Below, piece by piece: positions 1-8,222 of a stretch of DNA of 16,170 nucleotides (positions within the stretch are counted from its first letter, which is position 1; the number at the start of each line of letters is the position of its first letter). Source of the DNA: an uncultured Planctomycetaceae bacterium (GTDB lineage Bacteria > Planctomycetota > Planctomycetia > Pirellulales > Pirellulaceae). Both the position numbers and the translations under genes were made by a program. The DNA lies in contig CAIYOB010001367.1 of assembly GCA_903927685.1 (NCBI GenBank), positions 1 to 16,170 of the forward strand, read 5' to 3'. The notes below the pieces were generated by a model. The model worked only from the letters and a program-made list of their open reading frames with translations. It did not search any database and was not told the DNA's origin.

Positions 1-1605
1 CGCCGGCGCGGCCGCCGCGGGGGCTTCGTGGCGGATCCAGACTTCCGCCCGTTGGACCAAGCCGGCCAACTGCCACGAATCCACGCGCACGTCGCCTTCG
101 GCCAGCATCCGCAGGGGCAGATAGCGGTAGCGCGGCTTGGCCTGCGGCGCTTGGGGATCGACCGACTCGCTCAGCCAGACGTGCAGATCGCGGGCGGCAA
201 ACTCGCCCTCGCCGTGGACGCGCAACTGGCCGCCGCCCAGCAGCGACAGCGCGTGTTCGCTCTGGTCCGGCTGCAGGATCACGCGATCGTTCCAGGCGAC
301 CTCGAAGGTCTGCTCTTTCTTGTCCGGAAGTGTTCCCGTAGCGCGGCCGGGACCGCGGGCCCGCAAGTTGCCCAGCCGTCCGGCGGCGGCGAATTGGTAC
401 TCCAACTGCCGCGCCTCGATGTCGTACTCGTGGTACCGCAGCATCAGTTTCTGCCGGTCCTCGATCTTGACCTGGCGGGTCAGGAAGTTGTACTCGAAGG
501 CCTCCGCGCGGAGCGTCGCCGCATAGGTGGGCGCTCGGACGACGGCCGGCGTGCCCTGAGCCTGGATCCGCTCGATCTTCAGGCCGCGCAAGTCCGGCGC
601 CGACGCCTTGGCGGGCTGGACGTCCGTTCCGGCGGCGGCCTCGGCCGGGGCGGGCGGAGCCAGGACGGGCTGGGTGAAGTACACCGCCAACCGTTGACAG
701 CTCAATTGGTCGACCGCCCCGGAGGTCGGCACGCGGATCACGTCCACCTGGTCCTCGAACGTAGCCACCCGCCGGTCAAAGTCGAATTTGAACGGGCCTT
801 GGCAGGTGATTTCCAGCTCCACGGACGGCGGCGCGGACGCCTGGGAACTCGCGTCAGACGGCGCGAGGTCCTTGGGGTTGTCCAATTGCAGGCGGATGCG
901 ATCCACGTGGACCAGTTCGGCCGAGGACACGCCCGGGATGCGCTGCTTGACGGCCGGGCCCGCACCGGTCGCACGCTTTTCGACGGGCAGGGCCAGGTGG
1001 ATGATCAAATCGCGACCGCTGCCATAGCTGCGGCCGTAGCGAAACTGGATCGGCTGCGGCGTCTCGATCCGCTCGCGGTTCATCTGCACGTTATGGGTGA
1101 CCACCTCCAATTGGTCGGCGGCCCCGGGACGACTCTCCGGACTGCGAATCGTCACTTCACCCGGCAGCGTGCCGCGCGCCAAGCGGCCGAGCTGCCCGCG
1201 GGCCAGATTCACGGGCTCGTCGAACGTCAGCACGGCCCCTTCGCGAGCCTGCAGGATGACCGGCCGCGAGTTGTAGCGGTCTTCGCCGTCCTCGGAGAAC
1301 AGGATCAGCGTGCAGGGCTTCAACTCCAGCCGGTACTCGTCCAGCTCGCGCAGGTCCTTTAACAGCAACGTGCCCCGATCCGTGTCCAGGACTTTGGGCT
1401 GGTCCAATTCCCAGCTTCCGGGTGGGAACATCGCTTGCCAGGGCTCGGGCGGAGCCTCCGCGGACGGCGCCGGATCGGCGTCGGCGACCTCGGCCCGCGG
1501 CTTGGCCGCCGGCTCGATCCACGGCGCCAGCAGCAGCCCGTACGCCGCGTAGGCGGCGCCGACGATCGCCAGGCTCGTGACAAAGCGGAGCAAGCGGGAA
1601 AACAT
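1..1605 (-). CDS. LptC/OstA-like membrane-anchored protein (C-terminus beyond left edge)
   Basis: The minus-strand frame from ATG 1605 is open through all 535 codons to base 1, so the C-terminus is missing. It begins MFSRLLRFVTSLAIVGAAYA, a single hydrophobic anchor (about residues 5-27), then an Ala/Pro-rich linker (about 31-55), then a long region of alternating charged and hydrophobic residues that looks beta-rich, interrupted by Ala/Pro-rich linkers near 245 and 320. I see no diagnostic LptC motif. The assignment rests on the inner-membrane-anchor layout and on gene order: it lies 16 bp after kdsC and behind kdsD, the order kdsD-kdsC-lptC known from Enterobacteria. LptC there is about 190 aa and passes LPS from the LptBFG extractor to LptA; this protein is at least 535 aa, so it may hold several OstA-like modules. 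A plain hypothetical periplasmic protein is the alternative. Confidence 0.6.
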   Translation of the reverse strand, partial: MFSRLLRFVTSLAIVGAAYAAYGLLLAPWIEPAAKPRAEVADADPAPSAEAPPEPWQAMFPPGSWELDQPKVLDTDRGTLLLKDLRELDEYRLELKPCTLILFSEDGEDRYNSRPVILQAREGAVLTFDEPVNLARGQLGRLARGTLPGEVTIRSPESRPGAADQLEVVTHNVQMNRERIETPQPIQFRYGRSYGSGRDLIIHLALPVEKRATGAGPAVKQRIPGVSSAELVHVDRIRLQLDNPKDLAPSDASSQASAPPSVELEITCQGPFKFDFDRRVATFEDQVDVIRVPTSGAVDQLSCQRLAVYFTQPVLAPPAPAEAAAGTDVQPAKASAPDLRGLKIERIQAQGTPAVVRAPTYAATLRAEAFEYNFLTRQVKIEDRQKLMLRYHEYDIEARQLEYQFAAAGRLGNLRARGPGRATGTLPDKKEQTFEVAWNDRVILQPDQSEHALSLLGGGQLRVHGEGEFAARDLHVWLSESVDPQAPQAKPRYRYLPLRMLAEGDVRVDSWQLAGLVQRAEVWIRHEAPAAAAPA

Positions 1606-1621
1606 GGCTGCCGGTCCGGAA

Positions 1622-2143
1622 TCACAGGACGTAGTTCCGCACCAAATCCTCCCAACGGTTCTTGGCTTTCAACAGCACCTCGACGACTTCGCGCACCGCC
1701 CCTCGGCCGCCCGGCGCCGTTGTGACGTAATGCGCCGCTGCGCGGACTTCGGCGGCCGCGTCGGCCACGGCGACACTCAGTCCGACATACTGCAGCAGCG
1801 ACAAGTCGGTCAGGTCGTCGCCGATGTGGCACACCTGTTCGGGCTTCAGCCCGAATTCGGCCAGGACTTTCTTCGCCACCGGCAGCTTGTTCTCAAAGCC
1901 CTGCCGCACCAACTCGACGCCCAACTCGGCCGCCCGCACCTTGACGATGTGCGACGTGCGCGCCGACAGGACGCCAAACTTGAAGCCGGCCTTCTGCCAG
2001 AGCTTGATCCCCAGCCCGTCGCGGATGTGGAACTGCTTGATCTCGATGCCTTGGTTGTTAAACAGAATCCCCCCGTCCGTGAGCACGCCGTCCACGTCCG
2101 ACAGAATCAACTCGATGCGTTTGCAGCGTTCCTCCAGTTTCAT
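1622..2143 (-). CDS. kdsC: 3-deoxy-D-manno-octulosonate 8-phosphate phosphatase (KdsC)
   Basis: 173 aa, the usual size of the family. It is a cap-less HAD phosphatase that hydrolyses Kdo-8-phosphate to Kdo in the cytoplasm, a step of LPS inner-core synthesis. Visible motifs: DVDGVLTDGG (nucleophile Asp16 and acid/base Asp18), the motif II serine in VLSAR (Ser60), a lysine in ENKLPVA (Lys86), the metal-binding GDD at 108-110 (HIGDDLTDL), and the C-terminal GGRGAVRE signature (145-152). A good ribosome site, AGGAAGG, lies 10 nt before ATG 2143. It follows kdsD by 94 bp and precedes the LptC-like gene by 16 bp, consistent with one transcription unit. The family also includes YrbI-type phosphatases, but the neighbouring kdsD makes Kdo-8-P the best substrate call. 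Confidence 0.93.
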   Translation of the reverse strand: MKLEERCKRIELILSDVDGVLTDGGILFNNQGIEIKQFHIRDGLGIKLWQKAGFKFGVLSARTSHIVKVRAAELGVELVRQGFENKLPVAKKVLAEFGLKPEQVCHIGDDLTDLSLLQYVGLSVAVADAAAEVRAAAHYVTTAPGGRGAVREVVEVLLKAKNRWEDLVRNYVL

Positions 2144-2237
2144 CTACGTTACACCTTCCTGAATGAGTTCGCGCGAAATAGTGCTCGCGCCGAGCCGTCC
2201 CGCGGCGGGCGGCGGCGCCATAACCGTCCGCCTCCGC

Positions 2238-3320
2238 TCATCTTGCCAGCGGCACCGTAGCCGGACCTTCGAATTCGTTCGGCGACTCCCCCGCTGCGGA
2301 CTCGGCGGACGGGATGTCCCGGGGCAGCAAGCCGACGACGTCGGTGATGTCCAGCATCCCACACGGCCGTCCGTCGGCATCGATGACGGGCAGTTCGCTG
2401 ATTTTGCGTTCGGCCAGGATCTCCAGCGCCTCGCCCATGCCGGTTCCGGAGCGGACGGTCCGGGGCCGCTGCGTCATGACCTCGCGCACCGGTCCGTCGA
2501 TGCACGGGTCGCGGCGGGTTTCCAGCAACCGCGCCAAGTCGCTGTCGGTAAAGATCCCGGTCAACACGCCGTGCTCGTCCGTCAACATGACGGCCCCGGT
2601 CCGCCGGCCCGGCCGGCTGACGTTCACAAATACGTCGCGGACGGTCTGGTCTTCCCGGGCCACGCGGCATTCGGCCAGGGGCCGCATCAAGTCGTCGACT
2701 TGGGCCAGTTTCCGGCCCAGGCTGCCGCCGGGGTGAAAGCGGACGAAATCCAGGGCTCCGAAGCTGCGCATGCGGCTGAGCACCAAGGCCAGCGCATCGC
2801 CCAGGGCCAGCATCGCCGTCGTGCTGGTGCTGGGCGCCAAGCCCAACGTGCACGCTTCGCGGATCGGCCCCAGGTCCAACGTCACCACGGCTTTCCGCGC
2901 CAGCGTGCTGTGAGGCTTGCCGGTGATCGCCACCAGCGGAATCGTCCGCAGCGAGGGCAGCAGCCGCGTCACTTCGTCGGTCTCGCCGCTGAAGGACAGC
3001 ATCAGGATCACGTCCTCGTGGTGCACTCGCCCCAGGTCGCCGTGGATGGCTTCCGCCGGGTGCAGGAAATGGCTCCGCGTGCCGGTCGAAGCGAGCGTCG
3101 CGGCGATCTTCTGCCCGACCAGCCCGGCCTTGCCCATCCCGCTGACGATCACGCTGCCCTGGCAGTGGAACAGGACGTCGACGGCGCGGCAGAAGTCGTC
3201 GCCCAGGCGGTCGGACAGCGAGAGTAGGGCTTGGCCCTCGGTGCGGAGGATCTCCCGCGCCAGGCGGAGTTGTTCAAAACGGCTGAAGGGCATCAGCCGG
3301 CTGGCTGCTTCCGTGCTCAT
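2238..3320 (-). CDS. kdsD: Arabinose-5-phosphate isomerase, SIS + CBS pair (KdsD/KpsF)
   Basis: 360 aa from ATG 3320. It interconverts ribulose-5-phosphate and arabinose-5-phosphate, the first committed step to Kdo. The SIS domain spans about 45-185 with GSVIVSGMGKAG; the residues equivalent to the E. coli catalytic set are all present: Lys64 (GMGKAG), Glu113 (SGETDE), Glu155 (REACTLGLAPSTST) and His196 (FHPGG). Two CBS domains follow (about 210-268 and 278-335, with GVLTGIFTDSDLARLLE and ISELPVIDADG), then a roughly 25-residue Ala/Glu-rich tail. The frame is open 29 codons further upstream (to 3407), but AAGGA sits 10 nt before ATG 3320 and homology begins there, so the shorter start is chosen. 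First of the Kdo genes; 103 bp separate it from sixA. Confidence 0.93.
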   Translation of the reverse strand: MSTEAASRLMPFSRFEQLRLAREILRTEGQALLSLSDRLGDDFCRAVDVLFHCQGSVIVSGMGKAGLVGQKIAATLASTGTRSHFLHPAEAIHGDLGRVHHEDVILMLSFSGETDEVTRLLPSLRTIPLVAITGKPHSTLARKAVVTLDLGPIREACTLGLAPSTSTTAMLALGDALALVLSRMRSFGALDFVRFHPGGSLGRKLAQVDDLMRPLAECRVAREDQTVRDVFVNVSRPGRRTGAVMLTDEHGVLTGIFTDSDLARLLETRRDPCIDGPVREVMTQRPRTVRSGTGMGEALEILAERKISELPVIDADGRPCGMLDITDVVGLLPRDIPSAESAAGESPNEFEGPATVPLAR

Positions 3321-3390
3321 GGGGACGTCGTCCTTGACGTGGCTGAGGTCCGGTCGGAGGATAGTCTCCGGTGGCCGGATTCTACCCATT

Positions 3391-3420
3391 CCCCGTCCCC
3401 GGAGCAATGTTGAGACGGGG
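3391..3420 (-). terminator. Hairpin after the sixA stop codon (possible terminator or attenuator)
   Basis: CCCCGTC and GACGGGG form a 7-bp GC stem around a 16-nt loop, starting only 3 nt beyond the sixA stop codon on the minus strand. No T-run follows, so it is not a textbook intrinsic terminator. It could reduce read-through from the kinase/sixA pair into kdsD, or be chance in GC-rich DNA. Confidence 0.25.
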
Positions 3421-3423
3421 CGG

Positions 3424-3915
3424 CTAGTCCAGTTCTTTCGGTCGCCAGATCTGGACCAGCTCGCCGCCGGGCGGGACGGCCAGGCTCTGCCAGCTGGCGA
3501 TGTCCAACGCGACGCGTGCTAGCGTTGCCGTCGCCAGCGACTGGGGCTGCCACGTCAGCTGCCTGACCAGGTCCTCCAACCCCGGATTGTGGCCGACGAT
3601 CATCAGCCGCAGACAGTCGTCAGCGGTCTCGCGGACCAGCTCGATGATCTGCCACGGCGCGGCGAGATACAACCGCGGCGTGGTTTCGATCTGGCCCGCA
3701 TACCCGCAGGCTTGGGCGACTTTGTCCGCGGTCTTGCGCGCACGGAGGGCCGTCGAGCTGACGATCCGGTCCGGGACGAGGTCCGTTTCGACCAGCAGCT
3801 GACCGACTCGCTTGGCGTCCTTCTTGCCCCGGTCGTTCAGCGGCCGCTCGTGGTCCGTCAGTCCGGGCTCGTCCCAACTCGATTTCGCGTGGCGGAGGAT
3901 GAGCAGGGTCTTCAT
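3424..3915 (-). CDS. sixA: SixA-like phosphohistidine phosphatase (histidine phosphatase superfamily)
   Basis: 163 aa from ATG 3915, close to E. coli SixA (161 aa). The N-terminal MKTLLILRHAKSSW holds the catalytic Arg8-His9 pair; Arg58 or Arg60 lies in STALRARKTA; and the second catalytic histidine is His109 in VGHNPGLEDL. These place it in the minimal, cap-less branch of the histidine phosphatase superfamily, whose characterised members remove phosphate from phosphohistidine in phosphotransfer proteins. The true substrate here is unknown. A longer frame is open to 3960, but the conserved RHA start is at 3915 and that ATG overlaps the stop of the upstream sugar kinase as ATGA, which signals translational coupling. 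GAAGAA lies directly before the ATG. A small-molecule phosphatase role is also possible. Confidence 0.85.
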   Translation of the reverse strand: MKTLLILRHAKSSWDEPGLTDHERPLNDRGKKDAKRVGQLLVETDLVPDRIVSSTALRARKTADKVAQACGYAGQIETTPRLYLAAPWQIIELVRETADDCLRLMIVGHNPGLEDLVRQLTWQPQSLATATLARVALDIASWQSLAVPPGGELVQIWRPKELD

Positions 3916-4913
3916 TTCTTCTTGTCCGCCTTGGCATTCTGCACGCATTCCTCGGCCCACGCGGCGGCCCCCATCACCGAGGCGTCATCAGCCAGCTTGG
4001 CCACGACGACCTTGAAAAAGTCCTTGAGCGGCGGCATGCAGGTGTCCCGAGCCACGGTCTTGACCGGTTCCAGAAACAGATTGGGCAAAGCCTCGACCAG
4101 GCCCCCGCCCAGCACGATGACGTCGGGGCACATGATCGTCACCAGATTACCGACGGCGACGCCGATCTTTTCGGCCGCCCGGCGGATGATCTGCTCGACG
4201 ACCGCATCGCCCTCCTTGATCGCCTGAGCCAGCACGGCGCTGCGGATCTCTTGCAGGTCCGCGCCGATCGTCTGCTTCAAGTGTGGCGCTTCGCCGCGAT
4301 AAGCGGCCTTGGCGACCTCGGCGGCGATCGCCAGGCGGCTGGCCTCGGTCTCCAGACAACCGTAGCGGCCGCACCCGCACAGCTTGCCGTGCGGATTCAC
4401 CTGGACATGGCCGATCTCCATCACGGAACAGTACTTGCCGCGGAAGATCTTGCCCTCGTAGACACAGCCGCCGCCGATGCCCGTGCCCGGGAACACGCCG
4501 ACCGCACAGCGGGCCGACTTGGCGGCTCCGAACCGGTATTCGCCATAGACCCCCACGTCCACGTCGTTGGCGATAAAGGCGGGACAGCGGAATTCCTTTT
4601 CCAGCGCCTCGCGCAGCGGCATGTCCTCCCAGCCCAGGTTCACGGCTTCCAACAGCTTGCCGCTCTCCATGTCGACCGGGCCGGGAAAGCCGACCCCGAT
4701 CCCGCCCAACTGGTCGCGGTCGATCCCCGCGCCTTCCACCGCCTTGCGGATCGTCTTGAGAATCCTCTCGAGCCCCGCCTCGGCCCCGCCATGCTCCTTG
4801 GTTCGCTTGCGTTCCTGGCCGAGTTCCCGGAAGCTGGCGTCGTACACTTTGGCCAGCATCTTCGTACCACCCAGGTCAAAACCAACCCAATACGGCGGCT
4901 TGCTTTCGCTCAT
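3912..4913 (-). CDS. ROK-family sugar kinase (glucokinase-like)
   Basis: 333 aa. ROK kinases phosphorylate glucose or related hexoses and amino sugars with ATP in the cytoplasm. Visible: the phosphate-binding DLGGTK at 13-18, the catalytic aspartate in ANDVDVGVYGE (Asp117), the glycine-rich GTGIGGG (143-149), the EIGH motif (166-169) and the zinc site CGCGRYGCLE (Cys179, Cys181, Cys186 with His169), then DVIVLGGGL (264-272). No helix-turn-helix precedes the kinase, so this is an enzyme and not a ROK repressor. GGAAGGG lies 6 nt before ATG 4913. It is the first gene of the minus-strand block and overlaps sixA by 4 nt. Sugar specificity cannot be read from the sequence; glucose, mannose, fructose or N-acetyl sugars are all possible. 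Confidence 0.9.
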   Translation of the reverse strand: MSESKPPYWVGFDLGGTKMLAKVYDASFRELGQERKRTKEHGGAEAGLERILKTIRKAVEGAGIDRDQLGGIGVGFPGPVDMESGKLLEAVNLGWEDMPLREALEKEFRCPAFIANDVDVGVYGEYRFGAAKSARCAVGVFPGTGIGGGCVYEGKIFRGKYCSVMEIGHVQVNPHGKLCGCGRYGCLETEASRLAIAAEVAKAAYRGEAPHLKQTIGADLQEIRSAVLAQAIKEGDAVVEQIIRRAAEKIGVAVGNLVTIMCPDVIVLGGGLVEALPNLFLEPVKTVARDTCMPPLKDFFKVVVAKLADDASVMGAAAWAEECVQNAKADKKK

Positions 4914-5072
4914 GTGACCCTTCCAAGCGGTTCAAGTTCGGAAATGGAACGGTGGCTGTGCCTGCGACAACTTCCCCAGACGGCGCCTTCCAGACTCGTG
5001 TCGCCCTAAGATAGCAGTTTTTGCCGTCGATGCGAAAGGGTTTCCCCTGGATCAAGCGAAATCGAGCCCGCG

Positions 5073-5117
5073 AGTGCCGGGCCGTTGCAGCACCGTTGCA
5101 GTGCCGGGCGGTTGCAG
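5073..5117. repeat. Short direct repeat AGTGCCGGGC(C/G)GTTGCAG, two copies
   Basis: The 18-mer occurs at 5073-5090 and 5100-5117 with one mismatch, and ACCGTTGCAG at 5092-5101 gives a third partial copy. Spacing between full copies is 27 bp. Position upstream of hppA, with the second copy overlapping a possible -35 box, fits a regulator-binding site, but this is inference. Confidence 0.5.
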
Positions 5118-5140
5118 GTTTGGCAGGGAAACGGTACACT
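5112..5140 (+). promoter_or_regulatory. Weak sigma70-like promoter candidate for hppA
   Basis: TTGCAG (5112-5117), 17-nt spacer, TACACT (5135-5140). Matches to consensus are 3/6 and 4/6, so it is only a candidate. Its -35 lies in the second copy of the direct repeat. Confidence 0.2.
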
Positions 5141-5378
5141 GCTGGAGTGGGGTAAATGTCGGCGAACCGCGGGTCAGGCCATTCTTCCCGACAGGGCGGC
5201 CTGAAGAGCAAGTCCTTTCTCGGAAAGGGGTTCGCGTTCATGCCGAGGGGCGACGTTCTCTCCTATCTCGAAGGCTCTCGAGGGCCGTTCTCCGGCCTCG
5301 TCCTCTCCCGGTCGTTCCACGCGCTCCGCCGACAAGGTGCACTGCGGCCACGTTCCTCCCGCTCGAAGGCACAGACCG

Positions 5379-8030
5379 ATGAAAACGAAATGCGCGGGGT
5401 CACGAAGCGGACGGTTCTGGGGATTCCTCGTGGGTGCGGCTCTGTTCGCGGGCGGTAATGCTCGCGTCTGGGCTCAGGGAGGCGCCGCGGCTGGGCTCTC
5501 GGCGGGCGGCGGCGAAGGCGGCACCGTGCTGCTGGTCTGGCTGATCTCGCTGCTGGGCGCTGTCGCCGCGCTGGTCCAGGCGCACCGCTTCTACGGCTCG
5601 ATGATGGCCGCCGAGGAAGGCAACGAGCGGATGAAGGAGATCGCGGGCTATGTCCGTGTGGGCGCGAATGCCTATCTCTGGCAGCAGTACAAGATCGTCG
5701 CGGTCTTCTTCCTGGTGATCTTCGTCCTGTTGGCCTTTGCGGCCTTCGTGCTGCATGCCCAGAGCCGGTGGGTTCCGTTTGCCTTCTTGACCGGTGGTTT
5801 CTTCTCCGGCCTGGCCGGTTGGATCGGGATGAAGACGGCGACCTGGGCCAGCAGCCGCACGGCCGCCGGCGCTCAGAAGTCCCTGAACGCCGGCTTGCAG
5901 GTCGCGTTTCGCTCCGGCGCCGTGATGGGACTGACCGTCGTCGGACTGGGCTTGCTGGACATCTGCTTGTGGTTCGCCGCGCTGTATTGGATGGTGCCCC
6001 TGTTCGTCGGACCGGGGCAGCAGTTGAGCCTGGTGGATATCACGGTGACGATGCTGTGCTTCGGGATGGGTGCCAGCAGCCAGGCGCTGTTCGCCCGCGT
6101 CGGCGGCGGGATCTTCACCAAGGCGGCCGACGTCGGGGCGGACCTGGTCGGCAAGGTCGAGCAGGGAATTCCCGAGGACGACCCCCGCAATCCGGCGACG
6201 ATTGCCGACAACGTCGGCGACAACGTCGGCGATGTGGCGGGGATGGGCGCCGATCTGTATGAATCGTACTGCGGTTCGATTCTGGCTACCGCCGCGCTCG
6301 GCGTGGCCGCTTATTCCGGGGCGACGTTGGTGCCGGCGGGCATGGCGGCGACTGAGGCCCAATTGCTGGCCATGCTGCTGCCCCTGGCCATTTCCGGGGT
6401 CGGCATCTTCCTGTCGATCGTGGGCATCTACCTGGTGCGGACCGAGGAAACCGCCACGCAGAAGACACTGCTCAAGGCCCTGGCGCGCGGGATCAACGCT
6501 TCGACGTTCCTGATCGCCATCGCGTCGACCATCCTCGCCTGGTGGCTGATGCCCCGGACCGCCGGGACGCTGGTAGGCGGCCTGATTCCCGGTGTGGCCT
6601 TCAGTGTCATCGTGGGGCTCTTGGCCGGCTGGCTGATCGGCAAGTGGACGGAATACTCGACGAGCGCCGAATACGCGCCGACGAAGGACCTGGCCGACCA
6701 GGCGCTGACGGGCCCGGCGACGGTCATCATCGGCGGGATGGCGGGCGGCATGCTCAGTGTGTGGTTCCCCGTGCTGGTCGTCTGCGTCGGCATGCTCGCC
6801 GCGTTCGGATTCGCTTCCGGCTGGAACTTCGCCGACCTGAACTACTTTGCGCTGGGGCTGTACGGCGTCGGCATCGCCGCCGTAGGCATGCTCAGCACGC
6901 TGGGCATCACGCTGGCGACGGACGCTTACGGCCCGATCGCCGACAACGCCGGCGGCAACGCCGAAATGTCGCACCTCGAACCGTATGTCCGACAACGGAC
7001 GGACGCCCTGGACAGCTTGGGCAACACCACCGCCGCCACGGGCAAGGGGTTTGCCATCGGCTCGGCGGCCTTGACCGCCCTGGCCCTGCTGGCCGCCTAT
7101 GTCGAAGAAGTCCGCGTCGGCTTTGAACGCTGGGGAACGTCGGCGGTGGCCGCGGGCGGCGCCTTGGCGAACGAACCGGACGGGTTCTACAAGGCTTCGG
7201 GCGGGTTCGTGATTCACAAGACGAGCGGCCATGCCGAAACGTTCCTCGCCTTGCCCACCCAGACGCGGGACCCATTGGTTGACGCCCCATGGTCCGCGAT
7301 CGCCTTTACCGGGCAGAAACCGGGTGCAATTCCTGCGGACATGCTGGCCGTTGACAAGGCCAGCGGCGTGGTCAAGTTTGCCGCCACAGGGACTCCGCTG
7401 GTCCGAATCCATGAAGCGACTTTGCCCGACTTTGCCGCCTACTACGACGGCTCGGTGATGAATCCCAAGGTCCTGGTGGGCGTGCTGCTGGGCGCCATGG
7501 CGACCTTTGTATTCTGCGCCCTGACGATGCAGGCCGTGGGCCGCGCCGCCAAGGGAATGGTCGAGGAAGTGCGGCGGCAGTTCCAGGAGAAGCCGGGCAT
7601 CATGCAAGGCACGGATCAGCCCGATTACGCTCGCCCGGTGGCCATCAGCACGCAAGCCGCCCAGCGGGAAATGGTCTTGCCATCCGTCATCGCCCTGGCG
7701 TTGCCGGTCTTCACGGGCCTGGTGCTCGGCGTGGCCGGGGTGCTCGGGCTGTTGGTCGGCACGCTGACGACGGGCTTCTGCGTGGCCGTCTTCATGGCGA
7801 ACGCGGGCGGTGCCTGGGACAATGCCAAGAAGTACATCGAAGGCGGCGCGCACGGAGGCAAAGGTACGCCGGCCCACAAGGCGGCCGTCGTGGGCGACAC
7901 GGTCGGCGACCCGTTCAAGGACACCAGCGGACCCAGCTTGAATATCCTGATCAAGCTGATGAGCATGGTCAGCGTCGTGGCGGCCGGCCTGGTCGTCCGC
8001 TACAGCCTGGTTGCGTTGGGGATCTTCTAG
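5379..8030 (+). CDS. hppA: Membrane-bound ion-pumping pyrophosphatase, K+-dependent type
   Basis: 883 aa from ATG 5379 (GAAGG 10 nt upstream). It couples pyrophosphate hydrolysis to H+ and/or Na+ export across a multi-helix membrane domain. Signatures: [10 protein letters not shown]...ANAYL (81-100), the substrate site [35 protein letters not shown] (251-285), [16 protein letters not shown] (515-530) and [17 protein letters not shown] (839-855). [10 protein letters not shown] (548-557) has Ala where potassium-independent enzymes have Lys, so the potassium-dependent class is expected. A glutamate in DLYESY (295) matches the position of the gating Glu in bacterial Na+ and K+-dependent pumps. 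An N-terminal hydrophobic, signal-like segment (11-33) ends AQGG. Between helices equivalent to TM11 and TM12 there are about 115 residues instead of roughly 20-30. Monocistronic, divergent from the kinase block. Confidence 0.96.
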   Translation: MKTKCAGSRSGRFWGFLVGAALFAGGNARVWAQGGAAAGLSAGGGEGGTVLLVWLISLLGAVAALVQAHRFYGSMMAAEEGNERMKEIAGYVRVGANAYLWQQYKIVAVFFLVIFVLLAFAAFVLHAQSRWVPFAFLTGGFFSGLAGWIGMKTATWASSRTAAGAQKSLNAGLQVAFRSGAVMGLTVVGLGLLDICLWFAALYWMVPLFVGPGQQLSLVDITVTMLCFGMGASSQALFARVGGGIFTKAADVGADLVGKVEQGIPEDDPRNPATIADNVGDNVGDVAGMGADLYESYCGSILATAALGVAAYSGATLVPAGMAATEAQLLAMLLPLAISGVGIFLSIVGIYLVRTEETATQKTLLKALARGINASTFLIAIASTILAWWLMPRTAGTLVGGLIPGVAFSVIVGLLAGWLIGKWTEYSTSAEYAPTKDLADQALTGPATVIIGGMAGGMLSVWFPVLVVCVGMLAAFGFASGWNFADLNYFALGLYGVGIAAVGMLSTLGITLATDAYGPIADNAGGNAEMSHLEPYVRQRTDALDSLGNTTAATGKGFAIGSAALTALALLAAYVEEVRVGFERWGTSAVAAGGALANEPDGFYKASGGFVIHKTSGHAETFLALPTQTRDPLVDAPWSAIAFTGQKPGAIPADMLAVDKASGVVKFAATGTPLVRIHEATLPDFAAYYDGSVMNPKVLVGVLLGAMATFVFCALTMQAVGRAAKGMVEEVRRQFQEKPGIMQGTDQPDYARPVAISTQAAQREMVLPSVIALALPVFTGLVLGVAGVLGLLVGTLTTGFCVAVFMANAGGAWDNAKKYIEGGAHGGKGTPAHKAAVVGDTVGDPFKDTSGPSLNILIKLMSMVSVVAAGLVVRYSLVALGIF

Positions 8031-8076
8031 TGCCATGCCTAACGCATGGTGGGTTCCGTTGCGAAGACCTGGGATC

Positions 8077-8164
8077 GGGTGCCTGGGGTCGAGCCGCGAG
8101 GTACGAGCGGCGCGCCCCCAGTTCTTGCCTCGGGCCGCTCGCTACACTTGACCCCGGGCGCCCC
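8077..8164. repeat. Palindromic intergenic repeat, copy 1
   Basis: An imperfect 88-bp palindrome beginning GGGTGCCTGGGGTCGAGC and ending TTGACCCCGGGCGCCCC, 46 bp after the hppA stop. Its left 45 nt (8077-8121) match the reverse complement of 11089-11133 with only three mismatches. It belongs to a dispersed intergenic family of the REP or small-MITE kind; no transposase is present. It may act as a hairpin 3' of hppA, and its right end supplies the -35 of a candidate promoter. Confidence 0.8.
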
Positions 8165-8176
8165 AACCCTTAGCTT
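8148..8176 (+). promoter_or_regulatory. Candidate sigma70-like promoter of the epimerase operon
   Basis: TTGACC (8148-8153; 5/6 to consensus), exact 17-nt spacer, TAGCTT (8171-8176; 3/6). It would give a leader of about 40 nt before ATG 8223. The -35 box lies inside the right end of the palindromic repeat. Confidence 0.3.
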
Positions 8177-8222
8177 GGACGGAGCACGGGCGGGAAAAAC
8201 AGCACACGGGAGACTGGCAGCA

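Larger units (their letters stand above)
4914..5378. other. 465-bp divergent intergenic region between the ROK kinase and hppA
   Basis: No credible gene; the short open frames here lack family resemblance. It should hold the promoters of both divergent units. It contains an 18-bp direct repeat (5073-5090 and 5100-5117, one mismatch) with a third partial GTTGCAG copy between, a weak promoter-like pair before hppA, and a 7-bp stem TCAGGCC/GGCCTGA (5174-5180 with 5198-5204). The predicted hppA leader would be over 200 nt. I do not recognise a known riboswitch. Confidence 0.6.

Noticed and set aside
28..1362. A 444-codon plus-strand open frame
   Set aside because: It is antisense to the LptC-like gene, has no recognisable motif, and the minus frame has a membrane anchor and the right operon position.
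5400..8036. An 878-codon minus-strand open frame covering nearly all of hppA
   Set aside because: It mirrors the pyrophosphatase frame in GC-rich DNA; its composition (Gln, His, Arg, Asp-rich) has no family motif, while the plus strand has every pyrophosphatase signature.
8046..8222. An N-terminal extension of the epimerase
   Set aside because: It translates the palindromic repeat; the NAD-binding motif starts at residue 7 from ATG 8223, which has a ribosome site.
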